A stretch of 64,000 nucleotides of DNA from Gelidibacter algens (GTDB lineage: Bacteria; Bacteroidota; Bacteroidia; Flavobacteriales; Flavobacteriaceae), in contig NZ_LZRN01000003.1 in assembly GCF_001678675.1 (NCBI RefSeq), positions 1 to 64,000 on the forward strand. Direction: 5' to 3'. Of the stretch, positions 7,742-18,756 are shown piece after piece. Below the pieces are notes generated by a model. It did no database searches. It saw nothing but the letters and a program-made list of their open reading frames with translations, and was not told where the DNA came from. Both the position numbers and the translations under genes were made by a program. Position 1 is the stretch's first letter, and each line of letters starts with the position of its first letter.

Positions 7742-10700
7742 ATGTTAGCACAAAAAGCTGAAAGATTAAATTTCTCTTCTATTGTAAATAGAACGGATTA
7801 TCCTGACTTTCTGGATATCCAGATAAAATCCTTCCAGGATTTTTTCCAATTAGAGACTAAATCTGAAGAAAGAGGGAATGAAGGTCTCTACAATACCTTC
7901 ATGGAAAACTTCCCAATCACCGACACTCGCAATCAATTTGTCTTGGAGTTTTTGGATTATTTCATTGATCCACCAAGATATTCCATTGAAGAATGTATTG
8001 AAAGAGGATTAACATACAGTGTGCCGCTAAAAGCGCGTTTGAAGTTGTATTGTACAGACCCTGAACATGAGGACTTTGAGACCATTGTTCAAGATGTGTA
8101 TTTAGGTACAATTCCTTACATGACGCCAAGTGGAACCTTTTGTATTAATGGTGCTGAGCGTGTTGTCGTTTCACAATTGCACAGATCTCCAGGGGTGTTC
8201 TTCAGTCAATCCTTCCATGCGAATGGAACTAAGCTATATTCTGCCAGAGTAATTCCTTTTAAAGGTTCTTGGATTGAATTTGCTACAGATATCAATAGCG
8301 TTATGTACGCTTATATTGATAGAAAGAAAAAATTACCAGTAACGACCTTGTTCAGAGCCATCGGTTTTGAACGTGATAAAGACATTCTTGAAATTTTTGA
8401 CCTTGCAGAAGAAGTGAAAGTTTCTAAATCTGGTCTTAAGAAAATCATCGGTCGTAAATTGGCAGCACGTGTGCTTAATACATGGCATGAAGATTTTGTT
8501 GATGAAGATACAGGTGAGGTAGTATCCATTGAGCGTAATGAAATTGTGCTTGATCGTGATACTGTTTTAGATAAAGACAATATTGAAGAAATCCTTGAAG
8601 CTGATGCTAAAACTGTGCTTTTGCACAAAGAAAGTGCGCAGCAAGGAGATTATTCCATCATACATAACACGCTTCAAAAAGATCCAACAAACTCGGAAAA
8701 AGAAGCTGTTGAACATATTTACCGTCAACTTCGTAATGCAGAGCCGCCAGATGAGGAAACTGCACGTGGTATTATTGACAAATTGTTTTTCTCTGACCAA
8801 CGTTACTCTTTAGGTGAAGTTGGGCGTTACAGAATGAACAAAAAGTTACAGTTGGATATTGGTATGGATAAGCAAGTGCTTACCAAACTGGATATCATTA
8901 CCATTATAAAATATTTAATCGAGTTGATCAACTCTAAAGCTGAGATTGATGATATTGACCACCTTTCTAACCGTCGTGTACGTACCGTGGGTGAACAACT
9001 ATCACAACAGTTCGGTGTTGGTTTAGCACGTATGGCGCGTACCATTCGTGAGCGTATGAACGTTCGTGACAATGAGGTGTTTACACCAATTGATTTGATC
9101 AATGCCAAGACTTTGTCTTCAGTGATCAACTCATTCTTTGGAACGAACCAGTTATCTCAATTTATGGATCAAACCAATCCATTGGCTGAGATTACGCACA
9201 AACGTCGTCTATCAGCATTAGGACCTGGAGGTTTATCCAGAGAGCGTGCAGGTTTCGAGGTTCGTGATGTTCACTACACACATTATGGTCGTTTATGTCC
9301 GATTGAAACTCCTGAGGGACCAAACATTGGTTTGATTTCTTCTCTTTCTGTTTATGCGAAAGTAAATGGAATGGGCTTCATCGAAACCCCATATCGTAAG
9401 ATTGAAAATGGTGTTGTTGATATTAAAAACACACCTATATATTTGAGTGCTGAAGAAGAAGAAGATCAACTGATCGCTCAAGCAAATATTAGAGTTGATG
9501 ACAAAGGTAAAATTCTTGAAGACAAAATTATTGCACGTCAAGAAGGTGATTTCCCTGTTATTGACCCAGCTAAAGCCAACTATACAGACGTTGCACCTAA
9601 TCAAGTAGCTTCTATTTCAGCATCGTTGATTCCATTCTTGGAACATGATGATGCCAACAGAGCCTTGATGGGATCTAACATGATGCGTCAAGCAGTACCG
9701 TTATTGCGTGTTGATGCACCAATTGTTGGAACTGGTTTAGAGCGTCAAGTGGCTTCAGATTCTAGAGTATTGATCAATGCAGAAGGCGAAGGAACTGTTG
9801 AGTATGTTGATGCTAATGAAATTACTATAAAATACGCACGTACTGAAGAACAAGCTATGGTTAGTTTTGATAGCGATACCAAAACCTATCCGTTAGTTAA
9901 GTTTAGAAAAACCAATCAAGGTACCTCTATTAACTTAAAACCTATTGTAACCAAAGGTGATAAAGTTAGAAAAGGACAAGTACTTTGTGAAGGTTATGCA
10001 ACCCAAAACGGGGAGCTTGCTCTTGGTCGTAACATGAAAGTGGCCTTTATGCCATGGAAAGGTTACAACTTTGAGGATGCGATTGTAATTTCTGAAAAAG
10101 TGGTTCGTGATGATATCTTTACGTCTATCCATATTGATGAGTATTCATTGGAAGTTCGTGATACCAAATTGGGTAATGAAGAATTGACCAATGATATTCC
10201 TAACGTTTCTGAAGAGGCTACTAAAGACTTGGATGAAAACGGTATGATCCGTATTGGTGCTGAGATTAAACCTGGTGATATTCTTATTGGTAAGATTACG
10301 CCAAAAGGTGAGTCTGATCCAACACCAGAAGAGAAATTATTGAGAGCAATCTTCGGTGATAAAGCTGGTGATGTTAAGGATGCTTCTTTGAAAGCTTCTC
10401 CTTCATTGCACGGTGTTGTAATTGAGAAAAAATTATTCTCAAGAGCAGTAAAAGACAAACGTAAGAGAGCTAAAGATAAAGAGGATATTGATGCATTGGA
10501 ATCAGTTTACTTTAGAAAATTTGATGACTTAAAAGCAGTTTTGGTTGATAAATTATTCCTAATTGTAAACGGAAAAACAGCGCAAGGTATCTTTAATGAT
10601 CTTGGAGAGGAAATCATTCCAAAAGGTAAAAAGTATACCTTAAAAATGTTAAACTCTGTGGATGATTATACGCATTTAACTTCAGGAGTATGGACAACTG

Positions 10701-11554
10701 ATGACCAAACCAATACTTTAGTTGCGGATTTAATTCACAATTATAAGATTAAGGAAAATGATCTTCAAGGATCATTGCGTCGTGAGAAGTTTACTATTTC
10801 TGTAGGAGATGAGTTGCCAGCAGGTATTATCAAATTAGCTAAAGTTTATATCGCTAAGAAACGTAAACTTAAAGTTGGTGATAAAATGGCAGGTCGTCAC
10901 GGTAATAAAGGTATTGTTGCCCGTATCGTCCGTCAGGAAGATATGCCGTTCTTAGAAGATGGAACTCCGGTAGATATCGTATTGAATCCGCTTGGTGTAC
11001 CTTCTCGTATGAACATTGGTCAAATTTATGAAACTGTTCTTGGATGGGCAGGTCAAAAATTAGGACGTACCTATGCAACACCAATCTTTGATGGTGCAAC
11101 ATTGGATCAAATCAATGAATTGACAGATGAAGCTGGAATTCCACGTTTTGGACATACCTATTTGTATGATGGTGGTACTGGAGATCGTTTTGATCAACCT
11201 GCAACTGTTGGTATTATTTATATGTTGAAACTTGGGCACATGGTTGATGATAAGATGCACGCACGTTCTATCGGACCGTACTCATTAATTACACAACAAC
11301 CTCTTGGTGGTAAAGCACAATTTGGTGGTCAGCGTTTTGGTGAGATGGAGGTTTGGGCACTTGAGGCTTATGGCGCATCTGCAACCTTACGTGAGATCTT
11401 AACAGTAAAATCTGATGATGTTATAGGTAGAGCTAAAACTTACGAAGCAATCGTTAAGGGAGAGCCAATGCCAGAACCAGGACTACCTGAATCTTTCAAC
11501 GTACTTATGCACGAATTGAAAGGATTAGGATTAGATATTAGATTGGAGGAATAA
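7742..11554 (+). CDS. rpoB: DNA-directed RNA polymerase subunit beta
   Basis: A 1270-residue beta subunit. The rifampicin-pocket region is readable ([20 protein letters not shown], then [15 protein letters not shown]) and carries the residues found in sensitive enzymes (Asp, His and Ser at the E. coli 516, 526 and 531 equivalents). Catalytic-fork and C-terminal clamp motifs ([33 protein letters not shown]) are intact. It is co-transcribed with rpoC after a 112-base spacer containing two palindromes. Confidence 0.98.
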   Translation: MLAQKAERLNFSSIVNRTDYPDFLDIQIKSFQDFFQLETKSEERGNEGLYNTFMENFPITDTRNQFVLEFLDYFIDPPRYSIEECIERGLTYSVPLKARLKLYCTDPEHEDFETIVQDVYLGTIPYMTPSGTFCINGAERVVVSQLHRSPGVFFSQSFHANGTKLYSARVIPFKGSWIEFATDINSVMYAYIDRKKKLPVTTLFRAIGFERDKDILEIFDLAEEVKVSKSGLKKIIGRKLAARVLNTWHEDFVDEDTGEVVSIERNEIVLDRDTVLDKDNIEEILEADAKTVLLHKESAQQGDYSIIHNTLQKDPTNSEKEAVEHIYRQLRNAEPPDEETARGIIDKLFFSDQRYSLGEVGRYRMNKKLQLDIGMDKQVLTKLDIITIIKYLIELINSKAEIDDIDHLSNRRVRTVGEQLSQQFGVGLARMARTIRERMNVRDNEVFTPIDLINAKTLSSVINSFFGTNQLSQFMDQTNPLAEITHKRRLSALGPGGLSRERAGFEVRDVHYTHYGRLCPIETPEGPNIGLISSLSVYAKVNGMGFIETPYRKIENGVVDIKNTPIYLSAEEEEDQLIAQANIRVDDKGKILEDKIIARQEGDFPVIDPAKANYTDVAPNQVASISASLIPFLEHDDANRALMGSNMMRQAVPLLRVDAPIVGTGLERQVASDSRVLINAEGEGTVEYVDANEITIKYARTEEQAMVSFDSDTKTYPLVKFRKTNQGTSINLKPIVTKGDKVRKGQVLCEGYATQNGELALGRNMKVAFMPWKGYNFEDAIVISEKVVRDDIFTSIHIDEYSLEVRDTKLGNEELTNDIPNVSEEATKDLDENGMIRIGAEIKPGDILIGKITPKGESDPTPEEKLLRAIFGDKAGDVKDASLKASPSLHGVVIEKKLFSRAVKDKRKRAKDKEDIDALESVYFRKFDDLKAVLVDKLFLIVNGKTAQGIFNDLGEEIIPKGKKYTLKMLNSVDDYTHLTSGVWTTDDQTNTLVADLIHNYKIKENDLQGSLRREKFTISVGDELPAGIIKLAKVYIAKKRKLKVGDKMAGRHGNKGIVARIVRQEDMPFLEDGTPVDIVLNPLGVPSRMNIGQIYETVLGWAGQKLGRTYATPIFDGATLDQINELTDEAGIPRFGHTYLYDGGTGDRFDQPATVGIIYMLKLGHMVDDKMHARSIGPYSLITQQPLGGKAQFGGQRFGEMEVWALEAYGASATLREILTVKSDDVIGRAKTYEAIVKGEPMPEPGLPESFNVLMHELKGLGLDIRLEE

Positions 11555-11564
11555 TTTCGTAGAG

Positions 11565-11624
11565 ACAGATAATTATCTGTTTTTATAATCCGTAGGTAGA
11601 GACAGATGATCATCTGTCTCTACC
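11565..11624. repeat. two related perfect palindromes between rpoB and rpoC
   Basis: A 16-base palindrome at 11565-11580 (ACAGATAATTATCTGT) and a 30-base perfect palindrome at 11595-11624 (arm GGTAGAGACAGATGA) share the core GTAGAGACAGAT. The larger one folds into a 13-15-base-pair RNA hairpin without a T-run, so it is not an obvious terminator. It may be a mobile palindromic (REP-like) element or an mRNA processing site. Confidence 0.8.
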
Positions 11625-11666
11625 CAATCGAAAAAATTAAATTTTAATTTGTTAGTACCATAAAAA

Positions 11667-14600
11667 ATGGCAAGAAGACAAGATAGGAATACAGTACAGA
11701 GATTTAATAAAATCTCAATCGGTTTAGCGTCTCCAGAGTCTGTTTTAGCAGCATCTCGTGGTGAGGTCCTTAAACCTGAAACTATTAATTATCGAACCCA
11801 CAAACCAGAAAGAGACGGTTTGTTCTGTGAGCGTATTTTTGGTCCTGTAAAGGATTTTGAATGTGCTTGTGGTAAATATAAAAGAATACGCTACAAAGGA
11901 ATCGTTTGTGACCGTTGTGGTGTTGAAGTAACTGAAAAGAAAGTACGTCGTGACCGTGTTGGACACATCAATTTGGTGGTTCCTGTGGCTCATATTTGGT
12001 ATTTCCGTTCGTTACCAAACAAAATTGGATACTTATTAGGATTGCCTTCCAAGAAATTGGATATGATCATTTATTATGAACGTTACGTAGTCATCCAACC
12101 GGGTAATGCTAAAAACGTTGATGGTGAACCTTTAAAGAAAATGGATTTCTTGACTGAAGAAGAATACTTAAACATTCTTGAATCACTTCCACAAGACAAC
12201 CAATATTTAGATGAAAATGATCCAAATAAATTCATTGCAAAAATGGGAGCGGAATGCTTGATTGATTTGCTTGCAAGAATTGATTTGAACGATTTATCTT
12301 TTGAACTACGTCACAAGGCAAATACTGAAACTTCCAAGCAACGTAAAACTGAAGCGTTAAAACGTCTTCAAGTTGTTGAAGCTTTCCGTGATTCTAACGC
12401 TAATCGTGAAAATCTTCCAGAATGGATGATCATGAAGGCCATTCCAGTAATTCCACCAGAATTACGTCCGTTGGTGCCTTTAGATGGTGGTCGTTTTGCG
12501 ACTTCAGATTTGAATGATTTATACCGTCGTGTGATTATTCGTAACAACCGTTTGAAGCGTTTGGTTGAGATCAAAGCTCCAGAAGTGATTTTGCGTAATG
12601 AGAAACGTATGTTGCAAGAATCAGTAGATTCATTATTTGACAACACACGTAAAGCATCTGCAGTAAAAACAGATTCTAACAGACCGTTGAAATCATTATC
12701 TGATTCCCTAAAAGGAAAGCAAGGACGTTTCCGTCAAAATTTACTTGGTAAACGTGTGGATTATTCAGCACGTTCGGTAATCGTCGTTGGACCGGAATTA
12801 AAATTATTTGAATGTGGGTTGCCTAAAAATATGGCGGCAGAACTTTACAAACCATTCATCATCAGAAAACTGATAGAGCGTGGGATTGTAAAAACTGTAA
12901 AATCTGCGAAGAAAATTATAGATCGTAAAGAACCTGTAGTTTGGGATATTTTAGAGAATGTTTTAAAAGGACATCCAGTGCTTTTAAACCGTGCTCCAAC
13001 ATTGCACAGACTAGGTATTCAAGCCTTTCAACCTAAGTTGATTGAAGGTAAAGCAATCCAATTGCACCCATTAGTATGTACGGCGTTTAATGCCGATTTT
13101 GATGGTGATCAAATGGCGGTGCATTTACCATTGGGCCCTGAAGCGATTTTGGAATGTCAATTATTGATGTTGGCATCTCACAATATTTTGAATCCTGCTA
13201 ACGGATCTCCAGTTACTGTTCCTTCTCAAGATATGGTTCTTGGACTTTACTATATGACCAAGCGACGTACGTCTACAGATGAAGTTAAGGTAAAAGGTGA
13301 AGGATTGACGTTCTATTCTGCTGAAGAAGTGAATATTGCCTACAATGAAAAGCAGGTAGAATTAAACGCTACTATCAAAGTTAGAACTGAAGATTTCAAC
13401 GAAGAAGGTGTTTTAACAAAACAAATTATTGAAACTACAGTAGGACGTGTACTATTTAATGAAACAGTACCAGCTGCCGCAGGATATATCAATCAAGTAT
13501 TGACTAAAAAGTCTTTACGTGATATTATTGGTAACATTTTGAAAGCTACTTCTGTTCCTGAAACAGCTGAGTTTTTGGATGAAATAAAAGATTTAGGATA
13601 TAAGTTTGCCTTCCAAGGTGGATTGTCGTTCAGTTTAGGAGATATTATTATCCCTGCTGAAAAACAAGGCATGATTGATAGTGCCAATAAGCAAGTTGAT
13701 GGCATTATGGCCAACTACAACATGGGATTGATAACCAATAACGAACGTTATAACCAAGTTATTGATATCTGGACATCTACCAATGCGGAATTGACTGAGT
13801 TGTCAATGAAACGTATTCGTGAAGATCAACAAGGTTTCAACTCAGTATATATGATGCTTGATTCTGGAGCTCGTGGATCTAAAGAACAGATCCGTCAGTT
13901 GACAGGGATGCGTGGATTGATGGCGAAACCTAAAAAATCTAACGCAGGTGGTGGAGAGATTATTGAAAATCCAATTCTTTCCAACTTTAAGGAAGGTCTT
14001 TCAATTTTGGAATACTTTATCTCTACTCACGGTGCTCGTAAAGGACTTGCAGATACGGCTCTTAAAACAGCAGATGCTGGTTACTTAACACGTCGTTTGG
14101 TGGATGTATCGCAAGACGTTATTATCTACAGTGAAGACTGTGGCACATTAAGAGGTATTGAAGTTTCTGCATTGAAGAAAAATGAGGAAATTATTGAAAC
14201 GCTTCAAGATAGAGTTGTTGGTAGAACGTCATTGAATGATGTTTATGATCCATTAACTCAAGAACTTATTGTAAGCGCAGGAGAGCATATCCATGATTCA
14301 GTTGCCAAACGTATTCAAAATTCAGCATTAGAATCTATTGAGGTACGTTCCGCATTAACTTGTGAAGCTACTAAAGGGATTTGTTCTAAATGTTACGGAC
14401 GTAACCTTGCTACCGGTAAAATGGTTCAAAGAGGTGAAGCTGTTGGTGTAGTTGCCGCACAATCTATTGGAGAGCCAGGAACACAGTTAACATTGCGTAC
14501 CTTCCACGTTGGTGGTATTGCAGGTAACATTTCTGAAGAAAATAAATTGACCGTTAAGTTTGATGGTATTGCTGAAATTGAAGATTTAAAAGTCGTAAAA

Positions 14601-15968
14601 GGAACGGATAACAATGGCAAAGCTGTTGATGTTGTGATTTCTCGTACGTCAGAATTCAAATTGGTCGATGCCAAAACCGGAATCACTCTAAGTACAAATA
14701 ACATTCCTTATGGTTCCTTCATCTACTGCAAGCCGGGAGATAAAGTGAAGAAAGGTGAAGTCATCTGTTCTTGGGATCCATATAACGGTGTTATTATTTC
14801 TGAGTTTGCCGGTAAGGTGTCTTATGAAAATATTGAGCAAGGTGTTACTTACCAAGTTGAAATTGATGAGCAAACAGGATTCCAAGAGAAAGTAATCTCT
14901 GAATCTAGAAATAAGAAATTGATTCCAACCTTGCATATTGAAGATTCTAAAGGTAACGCTATGCGTTCTTATAACTTGCCTGTAGGTGCCCACTTGATGA
15001 TCAATGATGGTGAGAAGATTAATGTTGGTAAGGTCTTGGTGAAAATCCCTCGTAAATCAGCTAAAGCTGGTGATATCACGGGTGGTCTTCCACGTGTGAC
15101 TGAGTTGTTTGAGGCACGTAACCCTTCAAATCCTGCTGTTGTAAGTGAGATTGATGGTGTTGTTTCTTTCGGAAAAATCAAAAGAGGTAACCGTGAGATA
15201 ATCATTGAATCTAAATTAGGCGACGTCAAAAAGTACTTGGTGAAACTATCCAATCAAATTCTTGTTCAAGAAAATGATTATGTTAAAGCAGGTATGCCAC
15301 TATCCGATGGTTCTATCACTCCAAACGATATTTTAGATATCAAAGGCCCGTCAGCGGTTCAACAATACTTGGTAAATGAAGTACAAGAAGTATATCGTTT
15401 ACAAGGTGTGAAGATCAACGATAAGCATTTTGAAGTTGTTGTAAGACAAATGATGCGTAAAGTTAGAATCATTGATTCTGGTGATACTATTTTCTTAGAA
15501 GACCAATTGGCCCACAAATCAGATTTCATCGAAGAAAACGATAAAATCTTTGGAATGAAAGTCATTGAAGATGCTGGAGACTCTAAAACTCTTAAACCAG
15601 GACAAATTGTAACGATGCGTCAGTTAAGAGATGAAAACTCTGTTATTAGGAGAGCAGATGGTCAGTTGGCTGTTGCAAGAGAAGCACAACCAGCTACCGC
15701 GACTCCAATATTACAGGGTATTACAAGAGCGTCATTACAGACAAAATCATTCATTTCAGCAGCATCGTTCCAAGAAACGACCAAAGTACTTAACGAAGCT
15801 GCAGTAAGCGCTAAAGTTGATGAATTAGAAGGCTTGAAAGAAAATGTAATTGTTGGTCATAGAATTCCTGCTGGAACTGGTGTTAGAAGATATGAAAATA
15901 TCATCGTCGGTTCTAAGGAAGAATTCAACCAAATGATGAAAGCTAAAGAAGAGTTTAATTATAACTAG
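11667..15968 (+). CDS. rpoC: DNA-directed RNA polymerase subunit beta'
   Basis: A 1433-residue beta' subunit. The N-terminal zinc finger ([20 protein letters not shown], about 66-85), the catalytic Mg-binding [10 protein letters not shown], the bridge helix/trigger loop region ([16 protein letters not shown]) and a second cysteine cluster ([13 protein letters not shown]) are all present. It starts ATG after an A-rich leader with no Shine-Dalgarno. A hairpin terminator follows the stop codon. Confidence 0.98.
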   Translation: MARRQDRNTVQRFNKISIGLASPESVLAASRGEVLKPETINYRTHKPERDGLFCERIFGPVKDFECACGKYKRIRYKGIVCDRCGVEVTEKKVRRDRVGHINLVVPVAHIWYFRSLPNKIGYLLGLPSKKLDMIIYYERYVVIQPGNAKNVDGEPLKKMDFLTEEEYLNILESLPQDNQYLDENDPNKFIAKMGAECLIDLLARIDLNDLSFELRHKANTETSKQRKTEALKRLQVVEAFRDSNANRENLPEWMIMKAIPVIPPELRPLVPLDGGRFATSDLNDLYRRVIIRNNRLKRLVEIKAPEVILRNEKRMLQESVDSLFDNTRKASAVKTDSNRPLKSLSDSLKGKQGRFRQNLLGKRVDYSARSVIVVGPELKLFECGLPKNMAAELYKPFIIRKLIERGIVKTVKSAKKIIDRKEPVVWDILENVLKGHPVLLNRAPTLHRLGIQAFQPKLIEGKAIQLHPLVCTAFNADFDGDQMAVHLPLGPEAILECQLLMLASHNILNPANGSPVTVPSQDMVLGLYYMTKRRTSTDEVKVKGEGLTFYSAEEVNIAYNEKQVELNATIKVRTEDFNEEGVLTKQIIETTVGRVLFNETVPAAAGYINQVLTKKSLRDIIGNILKATSVPETAEFLDEIKDLGYKFAFQGGLSFSLGDIIIPAEKQGMIDSANKQVDGIMANYNMGLITNNERYNQVIDIWTSTNAELTELSMKRIREDQQGFNSVYMMLDSGARGSKEQIRQLTGMRGLMAKPKKSNAGGGEIIENPILSNFKEGLSILEYFISTHGARKGLADTALKTADAGYLTRRLVDVSQDVIIYSEDCGTLRGIEVSALKKNEEIIETLQDRVVGRTSLNDVYDPLTQELIVSAGEHIHDSVAKRIQNSALESIEVRSALTCEATKGICSKCYGRNLATGKMVQRGEAVGVVAAQSIGEPGTQLTLRTFHVGGIAGNISEENKLTVKFDGIAEIEDLKVVKGTDNNGKAVDVVISRTSEFKLVDAKTGITLSTNNIPYGSFIYCKPGDKVKKGEVICSWDPYNGVIISEFAGKVSYENIEQGVTYQVEIDEQTGFQEKVISESRNKKLIPTLHIEDSKGNAMRSYNLPVGAHLMINDGEKINVGKVLVKIPRKSAKAGDITGGLPRVTELFEARNPSNPAVVSEIDGVVSFGKIKRGNREIIIESKLGDVKKYLVKLSNQILVQENDYVKAGMPLSDGSITPNDILDIKGPSAVQQYLVNEVQEVYRLQGVKINDKHFEVVVRQMMRKVRIIDSGDTIFLEDQLAHKSDFIEENDKIFGMKVIEDAGDSKTLKPGQIVTMRQLRDENSVIRRADGQLAVAREAQPATATPILQGITRASLQTKSFISAASFQETTKVLNEAAVSAKVDELEGLKENVIVGHRIPAGTGVRRYENIIVGSKEEFNQMMKAKEEFNYN

Positions 15969-15982
15969 TAAATAGAATTGAG

Positions 15983-16030
15983 AACGCTTCGCTTTTAGAC
16001 ATAAGACTAAAGGTGAAGCGTTTTAATTTT
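15983..16030 (+). terminator. terminator after rpoC
   Basis: AACGCTTC-G-CTTTTAG pairs with CTAAAGG-T-GAAGCGTT around an 8-base loop and is followed by TTTTAATTTT. It closes the ribosomal protein-polymerase operon 15 bases after rpoC. Confidence 0.75.
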
Positions 16031-16046
16031 GTATAATATTTATCAT

Positions 16047-16364
16047 ATGAGCGATAAAAAAGAAGCCCCAAACCAAGGACAGATCAATATTGAATTGGAC
16101 GAGACAGTTGCAGAAGGAATCTATTCCAACTTGGCTATAATCAACCATTCGGTCTCTGAATTTGTTGTTGATTTTGTGAGCATTATGCCTGGAACTCCAA
16201 AGAGTAAAGTAAAGTCACGTATTATACTGACACCACAGCACGCTAAACGTTTGCTGAAAGCACTGGGAGAAAACGTAAAGCGCTTTGAAAATGCCCATGG
16301 TGAAATTAAAGATTATGAGCAGCCACCAATTCCATTGAATTTTGGACCGACTGGCCAAGCCTAA
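16047..16364 (+). CDS. DUF3467 family protein
   Basis: A 105-residue protein from MSDKKEAPNQGQINIELDET to GPTGQA, matching the small DUF3467 family by its IELDETVAEGIYSNLAIINHS segment and its RIILTPQHAKRLLKALGENV helix. The function is unknown; the family is widespread downstream of rpoC in Bacteroidota. An upstream in-frame ATG at 16029 would lie only 6 bases past a possible promoter element TAATTTTG (16024-16031 overlaps it), so 16047 is preferred. A terminator follows the stop. Confidence 0.85.
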   Translation: MSDKKEAPNQGQINIELDETVAEGIYSNLAIINHSVSEFVVDFVSIMPGTPKSKVKSRIILTPQHAKRLLKALGENVKRFENAHGEIKDYEQPPIPLNFGPTGQA

Positions 16365-16370
16365 AACAAT

Positions 16371-16400
16371 AAAAATCCTCTGAAATTCAGAGGATTTTTT
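16371..16400 (+). terminator. terminator after DUF3467 gene
   Basis: AAATCCTCTGAA pairs with TTCAGAGGATTT in an almost perfect palindrome with A-run and T-run flanks, so it can act in both directions. Confidence 0.85.
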
Positions 16401-16424
16401 GTTTCTAGCAATATTGAATTTTTG

Positions 16425-16560
16425 ATGCCTTTGTTGGTGTTTCCCACCAACAAATAGATGCCTTTGTTGGTGTTTCCCACCAACAAATAAATGCCTTTGT
16501 TGGTGTTTTCCACCAACAAATAAAATGCCTTTGTTGGTGTTTTCCACCAACAAATAAAAA
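16425..16560. repeat. array of four tandem 33-36-base hairpin units
   Basis: Four head-to-tail units start at 16425, 16458, 16491 and 16525. Each reads ATGCCT then TTGTTGGTG-TTTCC/TTTTCC-CACCAACAA, so each unit is itself a 9-base-pair hairpin with a 5-base loop. Units 1-2 have the loop TTTCC, units 3-4 TTTTCC with longer A tails. The array lies between two convergent genes. Open frames across it (reading VGGKHQQRH repeats) are repeat artefacts. There are no variable spacers, so it is not a CRISPR array. Confidence 0.9.
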
Positions 16561-16592
16561 TCCCTTTATCCCAAGCCTATTAGGCAAAGGGA
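16558..16592 (-). terminator. terminator of the ferredoxin-like gene
   Basis: On the minus strand, ATCCCTTT pairs with AAAGGGAT around an inner GCCTAATAGGC hairpin and runs into TTTTTATTTG, giving a likely terminator 18 bases beyond the stop codon. Confidence 0.6.
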
Positions 16593-16609
16593 TGCTTCTT
16601 TTTAAATAC

Positions 16610-16891
16610 TCAGGCTACTTTCTGATTCAATCGAAATCTCAGAGCTCCAGAGGGACATCTTTTGACTTGTTCAATAATTTGTTGTGATGGCGCGCCATCT
16701 AAGTCAATCCACGGGATGACTGAAGTTCGAAAAACATCGGAAAGTTCTCTTGCACAACGTCCTGCGTTGATGCAAATAGTAGGGTCGTAAGTTAGCGTCA
16801 TAACGCTATTACTAAACTGATTGGCAGGTGTTTCCATAAGTAGATCAATTTGGGATTTGAATCTATTTAAATTAGAAAATTTTTGAGCCAC
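16610..16891 (-). CDS. YjdI-like (4Fe-4S) mono-cluster protein
   Basis: A 93-residue protein whose residues about 31-90 match the YjdI / Fer4_19 family: CINAGRCARELSDVF, WIDLDGA and VKRCPSGALRF. Cysteines in C-x5-C and a C-P pair would ligate one iron-sulfur cluster. The role is unknown; it is probably a small cytoplasmic electron carrier. The first 30 residues are not part of the family, and an internal ATG (start at 16801) would give a 63-residue core protein, so the start is uncertain. Confidence 0.75.
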   Translation of the reverse strand: MAQKFSNLNRFKSQIDLLMETPANQFSNSVMTLTYDPTICINAGRCARELSDVFRTSVIPWIDLDGAPSQQIIEQVKRCPSGALRFRLNQKVA

Positions 16892-16990
16892 GGTTTTGAC
16901 TGCCTATTAAAGATAGAAAAGTTACTATTAAAAGCAAATTTTAAAGCTGAATATCGATGAACTACCTGTTTAAGAATCAACAAATTAAGT

Positions 16991-17027
16991 ACCAAATTCC
17001 AAGATATCCTTTGGAATTTGGTTTTTG
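16991..17027. terminator. hairpin after prfC
   Basis: ACCAAATTCCAA and TTGGAATTTGGT form a perfect 12-base-pair stem with an 8-base loop, 18 bases beyond the prfC stop on the minus strand. The T-run is on the plus side, so it is a likely but not canonical terminator for prfC. Confidence 0.5.
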
Positions 17028-17039
17028 TAGAATGGAATT

Positions 17040-18629
17040 TTACTTATATTCTGAAGTAAAATGGAATTTAATGCTTGGATATTTTTGCTGCGTCATTTGC
17101 AAAGAAAACTGGGAGTCAGCCAAAAACACCAATTGGTCTTGTTTGTCTTTAGCCAAATAGCGTTGTTTTACCCTTAAAAATTCTTTGAATTCTTCATTTT
17201 TAGGATCAGAGGGTTCTACCCAACACGCTTTATAGACGTTTAGATTTTCATAAGTGCATTTGGCACCGTATTCATGCTCCAATCGGTATTGGATCACTTC
17301 ATATTGTAAGGCACCAACCGTTCCAATCACCTTTCTGCCGTTAAGCTCCAAGGTGAATAATTGCGCCACTCCTTCATCCATCAATTGGTCAATTCCTTTA
17401 AATAATTGCTTTGATTTTAACGGATCGGCATTATTGATATATCTAAAGTGCTCAGGAGAGAAACTTGGGATGCCCTTATAGTTGATATTCTCGCCTTCAC
17501 TAAGGGTGTCGCCGATCTTGAAATTCCCAGTATCATGCAGTCCCACAATATCGCCAGGGTAGGAGATGTCCACAATTTCCTTTTTCTCAGCAAAAAAAGC
17601 ATTCGGACTCGAGAACTTCATCTTTTTGTTATTTCTAACGTGGAGGTAGGGTTTATTGCGTTCAAAAGTTCCAGAAACAATTTTTATAAACGCCAAACGG
17701 TCCCGATGGTTAGGATCCATGTTGGCATGAATTTTAAATACAAAACCCGTAAATTCCTTTTCATCGGGCTTCACTAAGCGTTCTTCACTGTGTTTAGGTC
17801 TTGGTTTGGGTGCAATATCTACAAAGCAATCCAACAATTCGCGCACGCCAAAATTATTTAAGGCCGACCCAAAAAACACAGGTTGTTGCGCTCCATTTAA
17901 GTAGGCGTCTCTATCAAACGTGGGGTAAATGCCTTCCACAAGCTCTACTTCTTCACGAAGCGTTGCAGCTGCTTTTGCTCCAATTAATTGATCTATCTCT
18001 TTAGATTGCAAGTCGGAAATTTCAATAGTTTCCTCAATGTTCTTGCGACTATTGCCACTGAACAAGTTGATGTTTTTTTCCCAAAGATTATAAATACCTT
18101 TAAAATCATAACCCATTCCGATAGGGAAACTCATAGGCACCACGGTCAATCCTAATTTCTGTTCAATTTCGTCCAACAAATCAAAAGCGTCCTTTCCTTC
18201 ACGATCCAGTTTATTGATAAACACAATCATCGGAATGTTGCGCATTCTACAAACTTCAACCAATTTTTCGGTCTGCTCTTCCACACCTTTTGCAACGTCA
18301 ACCACAACAATAACGCTATCTACGGCAGTTAAGGTTCTAAAAGTGTCTTCGGCAAAATCCTTGTGACCTGGCGTATCAAGGATATTTATTTTTATGCCTT
18401 CATATTCAAAAGCCAATACAGACGTAGCAACAGAAATTCCACGCTGGCGCTCTATTTCCATAAAGTCACTGGTAGCGCCTTTTTTAATCTTGTTGCTTTT
18501 GACCGCACCAGCTTCTTGAATGGCCCCTCCAAAAAGGAGCAACTTTTCAGTGAGTGTGGTTTTTCCAGCATCTGGATGGGCAATAATACCAAAGGTACGT
18601 CGTCTGTTTATCTCTGTTGTGAAACTCAT
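17040..18629 (-). CDS. prfC: peptide chain release factor 3
   Basis: A 529-residue RF3 starting MSFTTEINRRRTFGIIAHPD. G1 AHPDAGKTT, G3 DTPGHKDF and G4 NKLD are present, with the RF3-specific ERQRGISV switch. It recycles RF1/RF2 from the ribosome by GTP hydrolysis. The reading frame is open 139 codons further upstream, but the family start and a minus-strand promoter element TATCTTTG (18651-18658) place the start at 18629, giving a leader of only about 16 bases. Divergent from idi. Confidence 0.95.
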   Translation of the reverse strand: MSFTTEINRRRTFGIIAHPDAGKTTLTEKLLLFGGAIQEAGAVKSNKIKKGATSDFMEIERQRGISVATSVLAFEYEGIKINILDTPGHKDFAEDTFRTLTAVDSVIVVVDVAKGVEEQTEKLVEVCRMRNIPMIVFINKLDREGKDAFDLLDEIEQKLGLTVVPMSFPIGMGYDFKGIYNLWEKNINLFSGNSRKNIEETIEISDLQSKEIDQLIGAKAAATLREEVELVEGIYPTFDRDAYLNGAQQPVFFGSALNNFGVRELLDCFVDIAPKPRPKHSEERLVKPDEKEFTGFVFKIHANMDPNHRDRLAFIKIVSGTFERNKPYLHVRNNKKMKFSSPNAFFAEKKEIVDISYPGDIVGLHDTGNFKIGDTLSEGENINYKGIPSFSPEHFRYINNADPLKSKQLFKGIDQLMDEGVAQLFTLELNGRKVIGTVGALQYEVIQYRLEHEYGAKCTYENLNVYKACWVEPSDPKNEEFKEFLRVKQRYLAKDKQDQLVFLADSQFSLQMTQQKYPSIKFHFTSEYK

Positions 18630-18716
18630 ATTCTGCATTAAAATGGGATGCAAAGATACTATTATTGAAGGCAAATTTAATAGAAGATTTAGACCGATTT
18701 TTATTTTAAGAAAACA

Positions 18717-18750
18717 TTGCTGTTTTTTATAACTTTTGTTGGTAACTTTG
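18717..18750 (+). promoter_or_regulatory. promoter of idi (possibly leaderless transcript)
   Basis: TTG at 18717-18719 and TAACTTTG at 18743-18750, 23 bases apart, fit the Bacteroidota promoter. The -7 element ends only 6 bases before the idi ATG at 18757, so transcription would begin at or next to the start codon. Confidence 0.55.
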
Positions 18751-18756
18751 TAAGCT

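Noticed and set aside
8311-8813. Long reverse-strand and shifted frames inside rpoB
   Set aside because: Shadows of the polymerase gene; same for similar frames in rpoC, tuf and prfC.
16425-16560. Possible CRISPR array
   Set aside because: The units are contiguous, with no unique spacers of constant length and no cas genes nearby.
16405-16587. Minus-strand open frames encoding VGGKHQQRH-like peptides
   Set aside because: They are produced by the tandem hairpin array; no start signal, and the sequence is explained by the repeat.
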